Positions 27,431 to 35,255 of a DNA stretch of 64,000 nt are shown here, in pieces. The notes under the pieces were generated by a model. The model made no database searches. It had not been told where the DNA came from and worked only from the letters and a program-made list of their open reading frames with translations. Within the stretch, counting starts at the first letter, position 1. Each line of letters starts with the position of its first letter. Both the position numbers and the translations under genes were made by a program. Source of the stretch: Bacteroidales bacterium (GTDB taxonomy: Bacteria > Bacteroidota > Bacteroidia > Bacteroidales > UBA932); NCBI GenBank assembly GCA_017935505.1, contig JAGBHM010000017.1:95547-159546 (forward strand), given 5' to 3'.

Positions 27431-27477
27431 CTTTTATGTTTTGCCGCGGTTTCCCGCAACTGTCTGCTCAATTAATA

Positions 27478-29136
27478 TTAGTTAACTTTTGCAAACTCAA
27501 TATCCATAGCAGCGCGTTTTGCAAGTTTCTCTGATTTGCTTGCAGCCTCAATCTCTTTCTTTGCAGTAGCGTTGTCACCTTTACGTGCAGCGATGATAGC
27601 GCGTTTGTAAGCTGCGCAAGGGCAGTTGCAGTTAAGGATTGCAGAAGCTTTAGCCTCTTGTTTGGTAAGGATGTAAGCAAGAGCCTCGTTGCAAGAGTTT
27701 GAACCAGCTAGAGCAGCTGCAGCAGCATCGTAATTTCCGTTAAGGATATCCAAAGCAGCGTTGTTCAATTTAGCCTCTTTAAGGTCTGATTTTGCGAAGT
27801 TCTCAGCAGCAGCTTTCCAATCTTTGTTCTGCATAGCTACAACACCCATGTTGTTATAGTAGCTAGCTGTTTTCTCAGACATCTTGTTGAGAGCAGATTT
27901 AGCCTCACCAGTTTTGCCCTCCTGCAATTTGATAGCAGCGATGTTGTTGTAAGCGCGGTTGCTGTTGAATTTAGAAGCAGCTTTCTCATAAAGAGCAAGT
28001 TTAACTTTGTTCTCTTTAACCAAAGTTGCAGCGTAAAGCAATGCCTCTTCGTCAAGCTCGTCCATATCGTTGTTGATCAACTGAAGAAGTTCCTCGTCTG
28101 TCCAGTTCTGGTACTCGATGTTTGCAATGAATCTTGCACGACGGAGCTCTGGAAGAACTTTGTCAGCCAAAGTAGTGTAAACACTTGACATGTTTTTGAT
28201 CTCTCTCTCACGTACGTTAGGATCTGAGTACATAGAAAGAACGCGAAGGATCAACTCTTTATCCTCGATGTTTGATTTAGAAACCAACTCTTGGAAACCT
28301 TCCCAGTCCTCACCGATTGATTTAACGTTAAGAGGAGCGTCAACTTTAGCTTTTTTGTTGATGGTTTTGTTGAAAGCTTTCTCTGCTGATTGTTTTCTCT
28401 TGTCAGAAAGTTTGTCGTTAAGATCCTCTTTTCCGTCTGGAGAAGCATAAGCGATGATGTCATTTGATTTAAGAGTTCTTCTCTCATCAGACTGAACATC
28501 GATAAGGAATTGTTGGAAAGCTTTGATCTCGTCAGTTTTCAACTGATTGTTTCTTACATCATATTTGTTGATTAGGTAAAGAATCTGAGCCTCTCTTGTT
28601 TCAGGGATGATTTTCTGGTACTCGTCAGCCTCGAAAGTAGGGATACCGTTAGTTTTTACCAACATGTAAGTAGTGTTTGTTCCGTCAGCGATTTTGAATG
28701 GCTCAGGATAAACAGCTTTTTTAAGTCTTGATTTGTTGTAAGCAGTAGCTCTAAGCTCCAAAACAGCTTTCTCCATACCTTCAACATACTCGAAAGTAAC
28801 AGGAGTGCTGATAGTTGCACCGTTCTCGTAAGAAACAACTTGGTTGTTCTCAAGAACGCTCTCGCCTTGAAGTGTAAGAACAGGACCTGCAACCTCTCCA
28901 CCTGCATAAACTAATACTGGAGTAACCTCAAGAATAGCTTTTTTTGCAAAGTATTTTGCAGGGAATTTGATAGTGTAGGTAGCGTTGATTTTTCCAGCAA
29001 CAGCTTCCAAAACCTGAGGATTACACTCTGTAGTAACCTCGCTTGCCAATTTTGCCATCTTTTTAGGGTTGGTACAAGCAGCAACCAACAAACCTAGAAG
29101 GGCAAGGCCCAATAGTTTTAATGAATCTCTTTTCAT
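27478..29136 (-). CDS. lipoprotein with OmpA-like middle region and C-terminal TPR repeats
   Basis: A 552-residue lipoprotein: signal peptide with lipobox LLVAAC, then TNPKK (no acidic surface tail). Residues of about 30-190 form a beta-rich region. The middle (about 190-300) has YASPDGKEDLNDKLSDKRKQS and GEDWEGFQEL, resembling the OmpA-like module of Bacteroidota envelope proteins. From about 330 a helical repeat region follows (YYNNMGVVAMQNKDWKAAAENF is a clear TPR), ending in alanine-rich helices. It probably ties the outer membrane to other envelope parts. I do not recognise a named member. Its base composition is unusually even and G/C-poor at third positions, as in highly expressed genes. 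Confidence 0.78.
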   Translation of the reverse strand: MKRDSLKLLGLALLGLLVAACTNPKKMAKLASEVTTECNPQVLEAVAGKINATYTIKFPAKYFAKKAILEVTPVLVYAGGEVAGPVLTLQGESVLENNQVVSYENGATISTPVTFEYVEGMEKAVLELRATAYNKSRLKKAVYPEPFKIADGTNTTYMLVKTNGIPTFEADEYQKIIPETREAQILYLINKYDVRNNQLKTDEIKAFQQFLIDVQSDERRTLKSNDIIAYASPDGKEDLNDKLSDKRKQSAEKAFNKTINKKAKVDAPLNVKSIGEDWEGFQELVSKSNIEDKELILRVLSMYSDPNVREREIKNMSSVYTTLADKVLPELRRARFIANIEYQNWTDEELLQLINNDMDELDEEALLYAATLVKENKVKLALYEKAASKFNSNRAYNNIAAIKLQEGKTGEAKSALNKMSEKTASYYNNMGVVAMQNKDWKAAAENFAKSDLKEAKLNNAALDILNGNYDAAAAALAGSNSCNEALAYILTKQEAKASAILNCNCPCAAYKRAIIAARKGDNATAKKEIEAASKSEKLAKRAAMDIEFAKVN

Positions 29137-29211
29137 TGTAGTTTTTTATTTAATTGTAAAGTTAAATTCAATTAGAAACCACATAGTAGATGCAGTTTGC
29201 ATAATTAAACA

Positions 29212-29219
29212 CAAAAATA
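29212..29219 (-). promoter_or_regulatory. -7 box of the OmpA-like/TPR lipoprotein gene
   Basis: Minus strand TATTTTTG matches TAnnTTTG; leader about 70 bases to the ATG at 29136. Confidence 0.4.
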
Positions 29220-29323
29220 TATAAAAAATCAGATATAACCTCAATAAAATTGCCCAAATATTTTATTTTGGGTAATGATACGAACAAAAGCAACTAAAAA
29301 TGAGTTATGCGATAGAAATTTTT

Positions 29324-29331
29324 TAACTTTG
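29324..29331 (+). promoter_or_regulatory. -7 box of the sigma-54 activator gene, next to the start codon
   Basis: TAACTTTG followed by 6 bases (CGTGAT) before ATG at 29338. No clear TTTG at the -33 position. Predicts a leaderless transcript. Confidence 0.5.
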
Positions 29332-29337
29332 CGTGAT

Positions 29338-30552
29338 ATGGAAATACAAAACATAAAACAGAGGTTCGACATTATTGGTGATGATCCCGGCCTTAACAGG
29401 GCTCTGGACATTGCTACACAGGTCGCAGGTACAGATCTGTCTGTGCTTGTCACAGGTGAGAGCGGTGTAGGAAAAGAGGCTATTCCCCAGATAATCCATC
29501 AGAACAGTCCCAGAAAGCATGGTGTGTATATAGCGGTCAATTGCGGAGCAATACCGGAGGGTACAATAGATTCGGAACTCTTCGGACATGAAAAAGGCTC
29601 ATTTACAGGTGCTAACGAGATGCGTAAGGGCTATTTTGAGGTGGCCGACGGAGGTACTATATTTCTGGATGAGGTTGCGGAGCTCCCTTTGTCTACACAG
29701 GTGCGTCTGCTGCGTATTCTCCAGACTGGTGAATTCTACAAGGTGGGTTCGTCAAAGGTGCAGAAGACCAATGTGAGGGTTGTTGCTGCCACAAATGTGA
29801 ACCTGATGCATGCTATCCATACCGGCAAGTTCAGGGAGGATCTCTATTACAGGCTGAATACTGTTCCGATAAGCATTCCGGCATTGAGGGAGCGCAAGGG
29901 TGACATCTACCTTCTTTTCCGAAAATTTGCATTGGACTTTGCCGACAAATACAAAATGCCCGTGGTGAAGTTGACCAGGGATGCCCAGATAATGCTCCAG
30001 CAGTACAGATGGCCCGGCAATATCCGTCAGCTGAAGAATGTTGCAGAGCAGATGTCCGTGCTTGAAAAGGAGCGTCTTATTGATGTTGACATTCTGCAGA
30101 AATATCTTCCGGCAGACAATCCGGACAATTTGCCGGTATTGAATACTGGAGCTGGCAAGAATGACTTTATATCGGACAGGGATATACTGTATAAGATGAT
30201 ATTCCAGCTTAAACAGGAAGTTGCTCATCTTAAGGAGATTGTAGAGCATCAGGAACCGCGCCATATTCCATCCTCAATTGATGCGGAGAGTGTAGCACCT
30301 TCGCATGGCGTGAGCATAACTGCTGTTTCAGACAAGCCGAAGGTTATTCATGATACAGTATATACAACAATAGACAAGGATTTTGAGGAGTTGCCGGATA
30401 TCAAGGTTGAGCAGCTGTCGATACCGTCAGTGAACGCAGACCTTATAAAGAAGTGTCTTGAAAAGCATAATGGCCGCAGAAAAGATGCCGCTGCTGAGCT
30501 TGGAATATCGGAGCGCACTTTGTACAGGAAGATTAAAGAATTGAATTTGTAA
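29338..30552 (+). CDS. sigma-54-dependent transcriptional activator without a sensor domain
   Basis: A 404-residue activator of RNA polymerase carrying sigma-54. The AAA+ domain starts almost at once: Walker A TGESGVGKE, the sigma-54-contacting loop GSFTGA, Walker B GGTIFLDEVAEL and the arginine-finger region FREDLYYRLNTVPI. A variable linker of about 100 residues with a helical stretch (LYKMIFQLKQEVAHLKEIVEHQ) leads to a C-terminal Fis-type helix-turn-helix (RRKDAAAELGISERTLYRKI). No receiver, GAF or PAS domain precedes the AAA+ module, so control must be through expression or partners. LptE follows after 4 bases. Confidence 0.95.
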   Translation: MEIQNIKQRFDIIGDDPGLNRALDIATQVAGTDLSVLVTGESGVGKEAIPQIIHQNSPRKHGVYIAVNCGAIPEGTIDSELFGHEKGSFTGANEMRKGYFEVADGGTIFLDEVAELPLSTQVRLLRILQTGEFYKVGSSKVQKTNVRVVAATNVNLMHAIHTGKFREDLYYRLNTVPISIPALRERKGDIYLLFRKFALDFADKYKMPVVKLTRDAQIMLQQYRWPGNIRQLKNVAEQMSVLEKERLIDVDILQKYLPADNPDNLPVLNTGAGKNDFISDRDILYKMIFQLKQEVAHLKEIVEHQEPRHIPSSIDAESVAPSHGVSITAVSDKPKVIHDTVYTTIDKDFEELPDIKVEQLSIPSVNADLIKKCLEKHNGRRKDAAAELGISERTLYRKIKELNL

Positions 30553-30556
30553 TTAT

Positions 30557-31084
30557 ATGAAAAAAAAGACAGGGTCGGGTAGAATATGCATCATATTGCT
30601 GTTGTCTGCATTGGTGCCGCTGCTTGCCGCATGCGGAATATACTCCTTTACAGGAACATCAATAGCACCGGATGTAAAATCCATATCAATATATACAATT
30701 GAGAACAGGGCTATGAAGGTAAACCCTGCATTGAGCAACACGCTCACAAATGCACTGCAGGACAAGTTCAGGCGCCTTACAAAACTGGAGATGTATCCGG
30801 AAGGCGGTGATCTGGAGATTTCAGGCATGATCACCAACTATGATATAACCCCAACCGCTGTAACCTCAAATGAGGTGGCTTCACAGAACAGGCTTACAAT
30901 AACAGTGAAGATAACTTTCACCAATAACAAGCATGAGGAGGAGAGTTTCAAGGACAAATCTTTTGCAGCGTTTCAGGATTATGATTCAAATCTCTCGATT
31001 GATGCTGTCGAGGCCTCTCTCTGTGATGATATTGTGGAGATCCTTGTGGAGGATATTTTCAATGCAACTGTGGCAAACTGGTAG
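30557..31084 (+). CDS. LptE-family outer membrane lipoprotein
   Basis: LptE plugs the LptD barrel that places lipopolysaccharide in the outer leaflet. The 175-residue product has a signal peptide with lipobox PLLAAC, followed by GIYSFTGTSIAPDVKSISIYTIEN, the family start in Bacteroidota, and the core NPALSNTLTNALQDKFRR. The cysteine is followed by GIYSF with no acidic residues, as expected for a periplasm-facing lipoprotein. It sits between the sigma-54 activator and a TPR-like gene in one operon that also holds secG, a set that links envelope export functions. Confidence 0.9.
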   Translation: MKKKTGSGRICIILLLSALVPLLAACGIYSFTGTSIAPDVKSISIYTIENRAMKVNPALSNTLTNALQDKFRRLTKLEMYPEGGDLEISGMITNYDITPTAVTSNEVASQNRLTITVKITFTNNKHEEESFKDKSFAAFQDYDSNLSIDAVEASLCDDIVEILVEDIFNATVANW

Positions 31085-31093
31085 AATACTGAT

Positions 31094-31723
31094 ATGAATG
31101 CAGGAGTAACAGAGATAAGGGAGCTGCCTATAGCAGAGATTGAGAAGCTGGTTACTGAGTATCCATGGTTCTCTTATGCACGCAGGGTTCTCATGCTGAA
31201 GATGTCGGAGGGCGGCAGGGAGCATATGGAGATCTGCCTCAAAAAATGTTCAGCATTCATTCCGTCGCGCAAGGAGATATATGAGAAGACTCTTGATAAG
31301 GCTGAAGTGTTCCAGGAGTCTTTTCCAGTCATTGATTTTGAGGAGATAAACAAGGATATAGATGACATCAGAGCTTTAGGTTCCGAGCAGGCGAAAGAGG
31401 AAAACAAGCCGCAATATATAATTTTGGGAGGAGATTATTTTACAAAAGAAGATTTTGCGGAACTTGATGATAGCCAGCCGTTCAAGGTTGGTGCCATAGG
31501 TTCTGTGGATAATTCTCAAAGTATTGGAAGTGAGGGGATTGTAAAAAATGGAACAGTTGATGATTCAGACATCTTCTATACCGAAACATTGGCGAAAATA
31601 TATGCGGAACAGGGTTATTATGAGGAAGCTATGAAGGTTTATTCAAAACTAATTTTGTTATATCCGGAAAAAAGTGCTTACTTTGCAACCCTTGTAAGTG
31701 AAGTAAAGTCAAAAAATAATTAA
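31094..31723 (+). CDS. conserved protein with C-terminal TPR-like repeat
   Basis: A 209-residue soluble protein without signal peptide. The N-terminal part starts with IRELPIAEIEKLVTEYPWFSYARRVLML, and the C-terminus has one clear TPR-like unit (TETLAKIYAEQGYYEEAMKVYSKLILLYPEK). The middle is acidic and low in structure. It lies 9 bases after lptE and 5 before secG; the same neighbourhood is, as I recall, kept in other Bacteroidales, so a link to envelope or secretion is plausible. Function unknown. Confidence 0.8.
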   Translation: MNAGVTEIRELPIAEIEKLVTEYPWFSYARRVLMLKMSEGGREHMEICLKKCSAFIPSRKEIYEKTLDKAEVFQESFPVIDFEEINKDIDDIRALGSEQAKEENKPQYIILGGDYFTKEDFAELDDSQPFKVGAIGSVDNSQSIGSEGIVKNGTVDDSDIFYTETLAKIYAEQGYYEEAMKVYSKLILLYPEKSAYFATLVSEVKSKNN

Positions 31724-31728
31724 AAGAT

Positions 31729-32094
31729 ATGTATACAGCTATTGCTATCATCATTGTTATCGCAAGTATCCTACTCACTTTGGTAGTACTTGTTCAGAAC
31801 TCAAAAGGTGGCGGATTGGCAGCTAACTTTGCTGCCGGTAACCAGACTTTTGGAGTAAGGCAAACTGCAGATTTCCTTGAGAAAGCTACATGGACTCTTG
31901 CTATTTTTATCATAGCTCTCTGTGTTCTTGCTACAGCTTTCGTTTCAACAAGAGTTGCAGAAGTTAATACAAACCTTATAGAGAAGATTGAAACTACAGC
32001 ACCTGCAGCACAGCCTCAGTTTCCTGTAGATCCAGTTAATGTACCTGCTCAGGAGACCGCTCCTGCTCAGGAGGCAACACCTCAAGGAGAGTAA
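31729..32094 (+). CDS. secG: preprotein translocase subunit SecG
   Basis: Small inner-membrane part of the SecYEG channel. The two membrane helices are at residues 2-22 and about 52-72 and the conserved cytoplasmic loop between them reads LVQNSKGGGLAANFAAGNQTFGVRQTADFLEKATW, a Bacteroidota form of the SecG signature (quoted here only to show GGGL and the following region). The C-terminal tail is rich in Ala, Pro and Glu. Length 121. Last gene of the operon, followed by a terminator. Confidence 0.93.
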   Translation: MYTAIAIIIVIASILLTLVVLVQNSKGGGLAANFAAGNQTFGVRQTADFLEKATWTLAIFIIALCVLATAFVSTRVAEVNTNLIEKIETTAPAAQPQFPVDPVNVPAQETAPAQEATPQGE

Positions 32095-32114
32095 TTGACT
32101 GTAAAAAATAAAGG

Positions 32115-32140
32115 AAGATGGATTTTTTCCATCTTTTTTT
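32115..32140 (+). terminator. intrinsic terminator after secG
   Basis: AAGATGGA/TCCATCTT stem with a short T loop, followed by a run of T to 32140. Confidence 0.85.
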
Positions 32141-32183
32141 AAAATTTTACTACTATGTGATACAAGGTAGTAAAAAAAATATA

Positions 32184-32191
32184 TATCTTTG
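32184..32191 (+). promoter_or_regulatory. -7 box of the PspC-PadR-PspC cassette
   Basis: TATCTTTG matches TAnnTTTG, about 46 bases before the first PspC gene. Only promoter I see for the cassette. Confidence 0.5.
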
Positions 32192-32237
32192 CAATGCTTA
32201 AAAGCTTTGCAGTTAAAAATAAGTAAATGGAATAATC

Positions 32238-32819
32238 ATGAAACAGGTTGTAAATGTCGGTATCGGAGGCAGAAGTTTTGTTATGGACAATGATGCCTAT
32301 CTTAAATTGGGAAGCTATCTTGATCAGTTCAAGGGCAAGGTAAGTATGGGAGGAGTTCAGACAAAAGATGTTATGGATGACTTGGAGGAGAGGATTGCAG
32401 AATTGTTTGCGGAAAAATTGAGCACATACAAGAATGTTGTTGACATCTCTCTTGTGAACTCGGTGATAGCACAACTCGGAATGCCTGATGGCAAACCTTT
32501 TGAAGAGGAGGCAGATAATGGATCGGACTCTTGCAGCAATTGCACATATGAGCAGAAGGGAGTGCGTAAATTCTACAGAAATCCTGCAGATAAATCGCTA
32601 GGAGGTGTATGTAGTGGTCTTTCACTCTATTTTGGCATTGATGCTACATTATTGAGAATACTCTTTGTAGTATGTTTCTTTATGGGATTGGCAAGTTTCT
32701 GGGTATATATAATCCTATGGATTGTAGCACCATTGGCAGTTACTCCAGCTCAAAAATGCGAAATGTACGGATTGCCTGTTACAGCCGAGAATATAAGTAA
32801 GTTTTCTAATCAGAGATAG
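32238..32819 (+). CDS. PspC-domain membrane protein (short paralogue)
   Basis: A 193-residue protein: N-terminal cytoplasmic module (MKQVVNVGIGGRSFVMDNDAY, with DVMDDLEERIAELFAEKL), a linker with cysteines (CSNC) and a PspC domain (RKFYRNPADKSLGGVCSGLSLYFGIDATLLR followed by two hydrophobic segments). PspC proteins are tied to membrane-stress responses. The N-terminal module repeats in the long paralogue at 33200, on the other side of a PadR regulator gene. Likely inner membrane. It ends at a TAG that overlaps the ribosome-binding site of the PadR gene. Confidence 0.92.
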   Translation: MKQVVNVGIGGRSFVMDNDAYLKLGSYLDQFKGKVSMGGVQTKDVMDDLEERIAELFAEKLSTYKNVVDISLVNSVIAQLGMPDGKPFEEEADNGSDSCSNCTYEQKGVRKFYRNPADKSLGGVCSGLSLYFGIDATLLRILFVVCFFMGLASFWVYIILWIVAPLAVTPAQKCEMYGLPVTAENISKFSNQR

Positions 32820-32830
32820 GAGGAGTTTGT

Positions 32831-33163
32831 ATGGATTCAAATACTGACAACATAAAATCACAGATGCGCAAAGGAGTGCTTGAGTACTGTATTCTCAGTC
32901 TGCTGCGCAAGAATGATGCTTATGCCTCGTCGCTTATTGCAGAGTTGAAGGAGGCCAGAATGATAGTTGTCGAGGGCACCTTGTATCCTTTGCTCACACG
33001 ACAGAAGAATCAGGGTCTTCTCAATTACAGATGGGTGGAGAGCACACAAGGTCCTCCAAGGAAATATTACACACTCACAGAAAAAGGTAAAGAGGCTCTG
33101 GCGGAGATGGATCAAGCCTGGAAAGAGGTGGTTGGCTCCATAGAGTATATAAAGAACAAATAG
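32831..33163 (+). CDS. PadR-family transcriptional regulator
   Basis: Winged-helix repressor of 110 residues: QMRKGVLEYCILSLLRKNDAYASSLIAEL (helix-turn-helix) and the wing VEGTLYPLLTRQKNQGLL, then YYTLTEKGKEAL. PadR proteins respond to small ligands and usually control adjacent genes. The start ATG is preceded by AGGAGGAG at a good distance, a real Shine-Dalgarno site, rare in this phylum and overlapping the stop of the preceding PspC gene. Likely controls the two flanking PspC genes. Confidence 0.94.
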   Translation: MDSNTDNIKSQMRKGVLEYCILSLLRKNDAYASSLIAELKEARMIVVEGTLYPLLTRQKNQGLLNYRWVESTQGPPRKYYTLTEKGKEALAEMDQAWKEVVGSIEYIKNK

Positions 33164-33199
33164 CGTATTTTTCAAGTTAAGTAATTAGGTCATTAAGTT

Positions 33200-34690
33200 A
33201 TGAAACAAGTAGTGAATGTAAGTATTGCCGGAGTCTCTTTTACTTTGGAAAATGATGCCCATACTATTCTGGAGCAGTATCTCGACGAGTTGAGGGAGTG
33301 TTATAAAGATGAGCAGACACCTCAAGAAATAATGGAAGATATAGAGGAGAGGATTGCAGAACTTCTTTTGGAGAGAGGTATCAGGGAGAGGGTTGTCTCC
33401 TATAGGGAGGTTAGTGATATAATTGATATCCTGGGGCATCCAGGTGATATAAAGAGGGAGGATCCGGAAGGCGCCTCTTCTGATGGTGATAAAAAGCCTG
33501 TAAAGAAAAAGTTGTTCAGGGATCTCTCCAATAAGGTGATTGGAGGTGTCTGCAGTGGTCTGGCAGCATATTCCGGGACAGATCCTGTTTTAGTACGCCT
33601 GATCTTTGTACTGGCAGCTTTGATATCATCAATCATAAGGACTTTTGGAATATTCAATATCGGTTATGGAGAGGTGGACAGCTTTGAAATCATGATTCTC
33701 TTCTATCTGCTGATGTGGATAATAGTTCCGGCTGCAAGAACGGTGGAACAGAAGTGTGCCATGTACGGATATGGCGCCGGAATTGATGATATGCATAAAA
33801 ATATGAAGGCCGCACCTGTAAATATGAGGGCTGGGCAAAGCGGCACCAATGAGGTGGTGAGGGATGTTTTCAATGTTGTGACAATATGCCTGGGCGCCGG
33901 AATGCTCCTGGCTGGATTTGCAGGTCTTGTTCTTGGGATGTTCCTTTTTGTTGGCATTGAACTCTTTGAAGGGGTTTCGCTGCTGTCGGTTATGGATTAT
34001 GTGGAGCTCGGTGTGGAGAATACCTTGCTGGTCAAGATATTGTTTGCCCTCTCATATACAATTCCATTCATTGCCATGCTCTATTTGGGCTGCAGGCTCT
34101 GCTTCAAATTCAAGGCTCCGTCGTGGAGACCAGGTGTTATAATGACCATAGTCTGGATTGCATCCTTCTTTGCTCTGGTTGTATTGGGTGTAAAGTCTGT
34201 CACACCATATTTTGACAATACCAACTGGTCTGATGATAGGGCTTTGTCGGGCAATATTGATACACTTTATATTAATATGGAGCCTTTCGATGGAATTGAG
34301 AAATCTGCAACAATAAAGAAGGGTGTCTCAATTATGGGATCGAAGATCGACTATGTGTTGAAAAGAGATGGCGGCGGAGTAGAGTTTATAGATTATCCGT
34401 CGGTGCGCATTGTAAAGCATGCTGCCGATGAAAATGGCCTCCCGTATAAGGGCTTTATTGAGTGCAAATATGTGACTTATGACAATTTGGGTCTCTATCA
34501 AAAAAATAACAGTGTAGATCTCGACAGCATATTAAGAGTGGATGATTCTCTTGTAACCATATTGCCGAACATCTATTCAAAGGAGAGCAAAATGAAGGGA
34601 GAGAGCTTTGTGATATGGATACATGTGCCTGATACTGTTGAGGTTATAAAGAGAGATGAGTTTGGTAAGAGTATAACATATAATGAATAA
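33200..34690 (+). CDS. PspC-domain membrane protein (long paralogue)
   Basis: A 496-residue version of the protein at 32238. The N-terminal module (MKQVVNVSIAGVSFTLENDAH, IMEDIEERIAELLLERG) and the PspC domain (FRDLSNKVIGGVCSGLAAYSGTDPVLVR) are shared. It adds a central block of four or five membrane helices (residues about 225-335, such as FNVVTICLGAGMLLAGFAGLVLG) and a C-terminal beta-rich extracytoplasmic domain (IDTLYINMEPFDG onward). Function unknown; membrane-stress sensing or relief is plausible from the PspC domain. Followed after 17 bases by the DUF456 gene. Confidence 0.92.
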   Translation: MKQVVNVSIAGVSFTLENDAHTILEQYLDELRECYKDEQTPQEIMEDIEERIAELLLERGIRERVVSYREVSDIIDILGHPGDIKREDPEGASSDGDKKPVKKKLFRDLSNKVIGGVCSGLAAYSGTDPVLVRLIFVLAALISSIIRTFGIFNIGYGEVDSFEIMILFYLLMWIIVPAARTVEQKCAMYGYGAGIDDMHKNMKAAPVNMRAGQSGTNEVVRDVFNVVTICLGAGMLLAGFAGLVLGMFLFVGIELFEGVSLLSVMDYVELGVENTLLVKILFALSYTIPFIAMLYLGCRLCFKFKAPSWRPGVIMTIVWIASFFALVVLGVKSVTPYFDNTNWSDDRALSGNIDTLYINMEPFDGIEKSATIKKGVSIMGSKIDYVLKRDGGGVEFIDYPSVRIVKHAADENGLPYKGFIECKYVTYDNLGLYQKNNSVDLDSILRVDDSLVTILPNIYSKESKMKGESFVIWIHVPDTVEVIKRDEFGKSITYNE

Positions 34691-34707
34691 TATAAATTGA
34701 AGATATC

Positions 34708-35205
34708 ATGGTTTGTTTTTTGGAAATAGTGGCAGTGTTGTTTGGCATCATAGGCCTGCTCGGATGTATTCTTCCCGTATTGCCAGGACCACCATTAAGC
34801 TACGCAGGACTTGTAATAATGTATTTGTGGGCCAACCAGCCGGCTGTTGACGGCTCTTTTGAGATAACCGGCAGATTCATGCTCATCTGGCTTGCAATAA
34901 CTGTAGTTGTTACAGTTCTGGACTATATAGTACCGGTATTTTTCACCAAAGTTACAGGCGGATCCAAAGAGGCTGTAAAGGGTTCGATAGTTGGAACTCT
35001 TATAGGAATGGTCTTCTTCCCTCCGCTGGGAATAGTTGTAGGTGCCTTCTTGGGTGCATTTCTCGGTGAAATATTGTTGAACAACAAGAATTTGGGTGCA
35101 TCTTTGCTCTCGGCAACCGGGTCGCTGCTCGGCTTTATATTCGGCACAGGCCTGAAGATGGCAGCAAGTGGAATAATGCTCTATTATATTGTGAAATTCA
35201 TATAA
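34708..35205 (+). CDS. DUF456 membrane protein
   Basis: A 165-residue inner-membrane protein with four to five hydrophobic helices. The family marks are GLLGCILPVLPGPPLSYAGL at the start, DYIVPVFFTKVTGGSKEAVKGS in the middle and the glycine-rich FFPPLGIVVGAFLGAFLGE later. Function unknown. Probably co-transcribed with the PspC cassette. Confidence 0.92.
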   Translation: MVCFLEIVAVLFGIIGLLGCILPVLPGPPLSYAGLVIMYLWANQPAVDGSFEITGRFMLIWLAITVVVTVLDYIVPVFFTKVTGGSKEAVKGSIVGTLIGMVFFPPLGIVVGAFLGAFLGEILLNNKNLGASLLSATGSLLGFIFGTGLKMAASGIMLYYIVKFI

Positions 35206-35239
35206 AAAAAGCCGGCAGGATCTCTCCTCCGGCTTTTTT
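35204..35239. terminator. bidirectional terminator between the DUF456 gene and kbl
   Basis: AAAAAAGCCGG (from 35205) pairs with CCGGCTTTTTT (to 35239), with an inner AGGA/TCCT pairing. A- and T-rich flanks serve both converging genes. Confidence 0.85.
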
Positions 35240-35255
35240 ATCAAGTATTGGGCAA

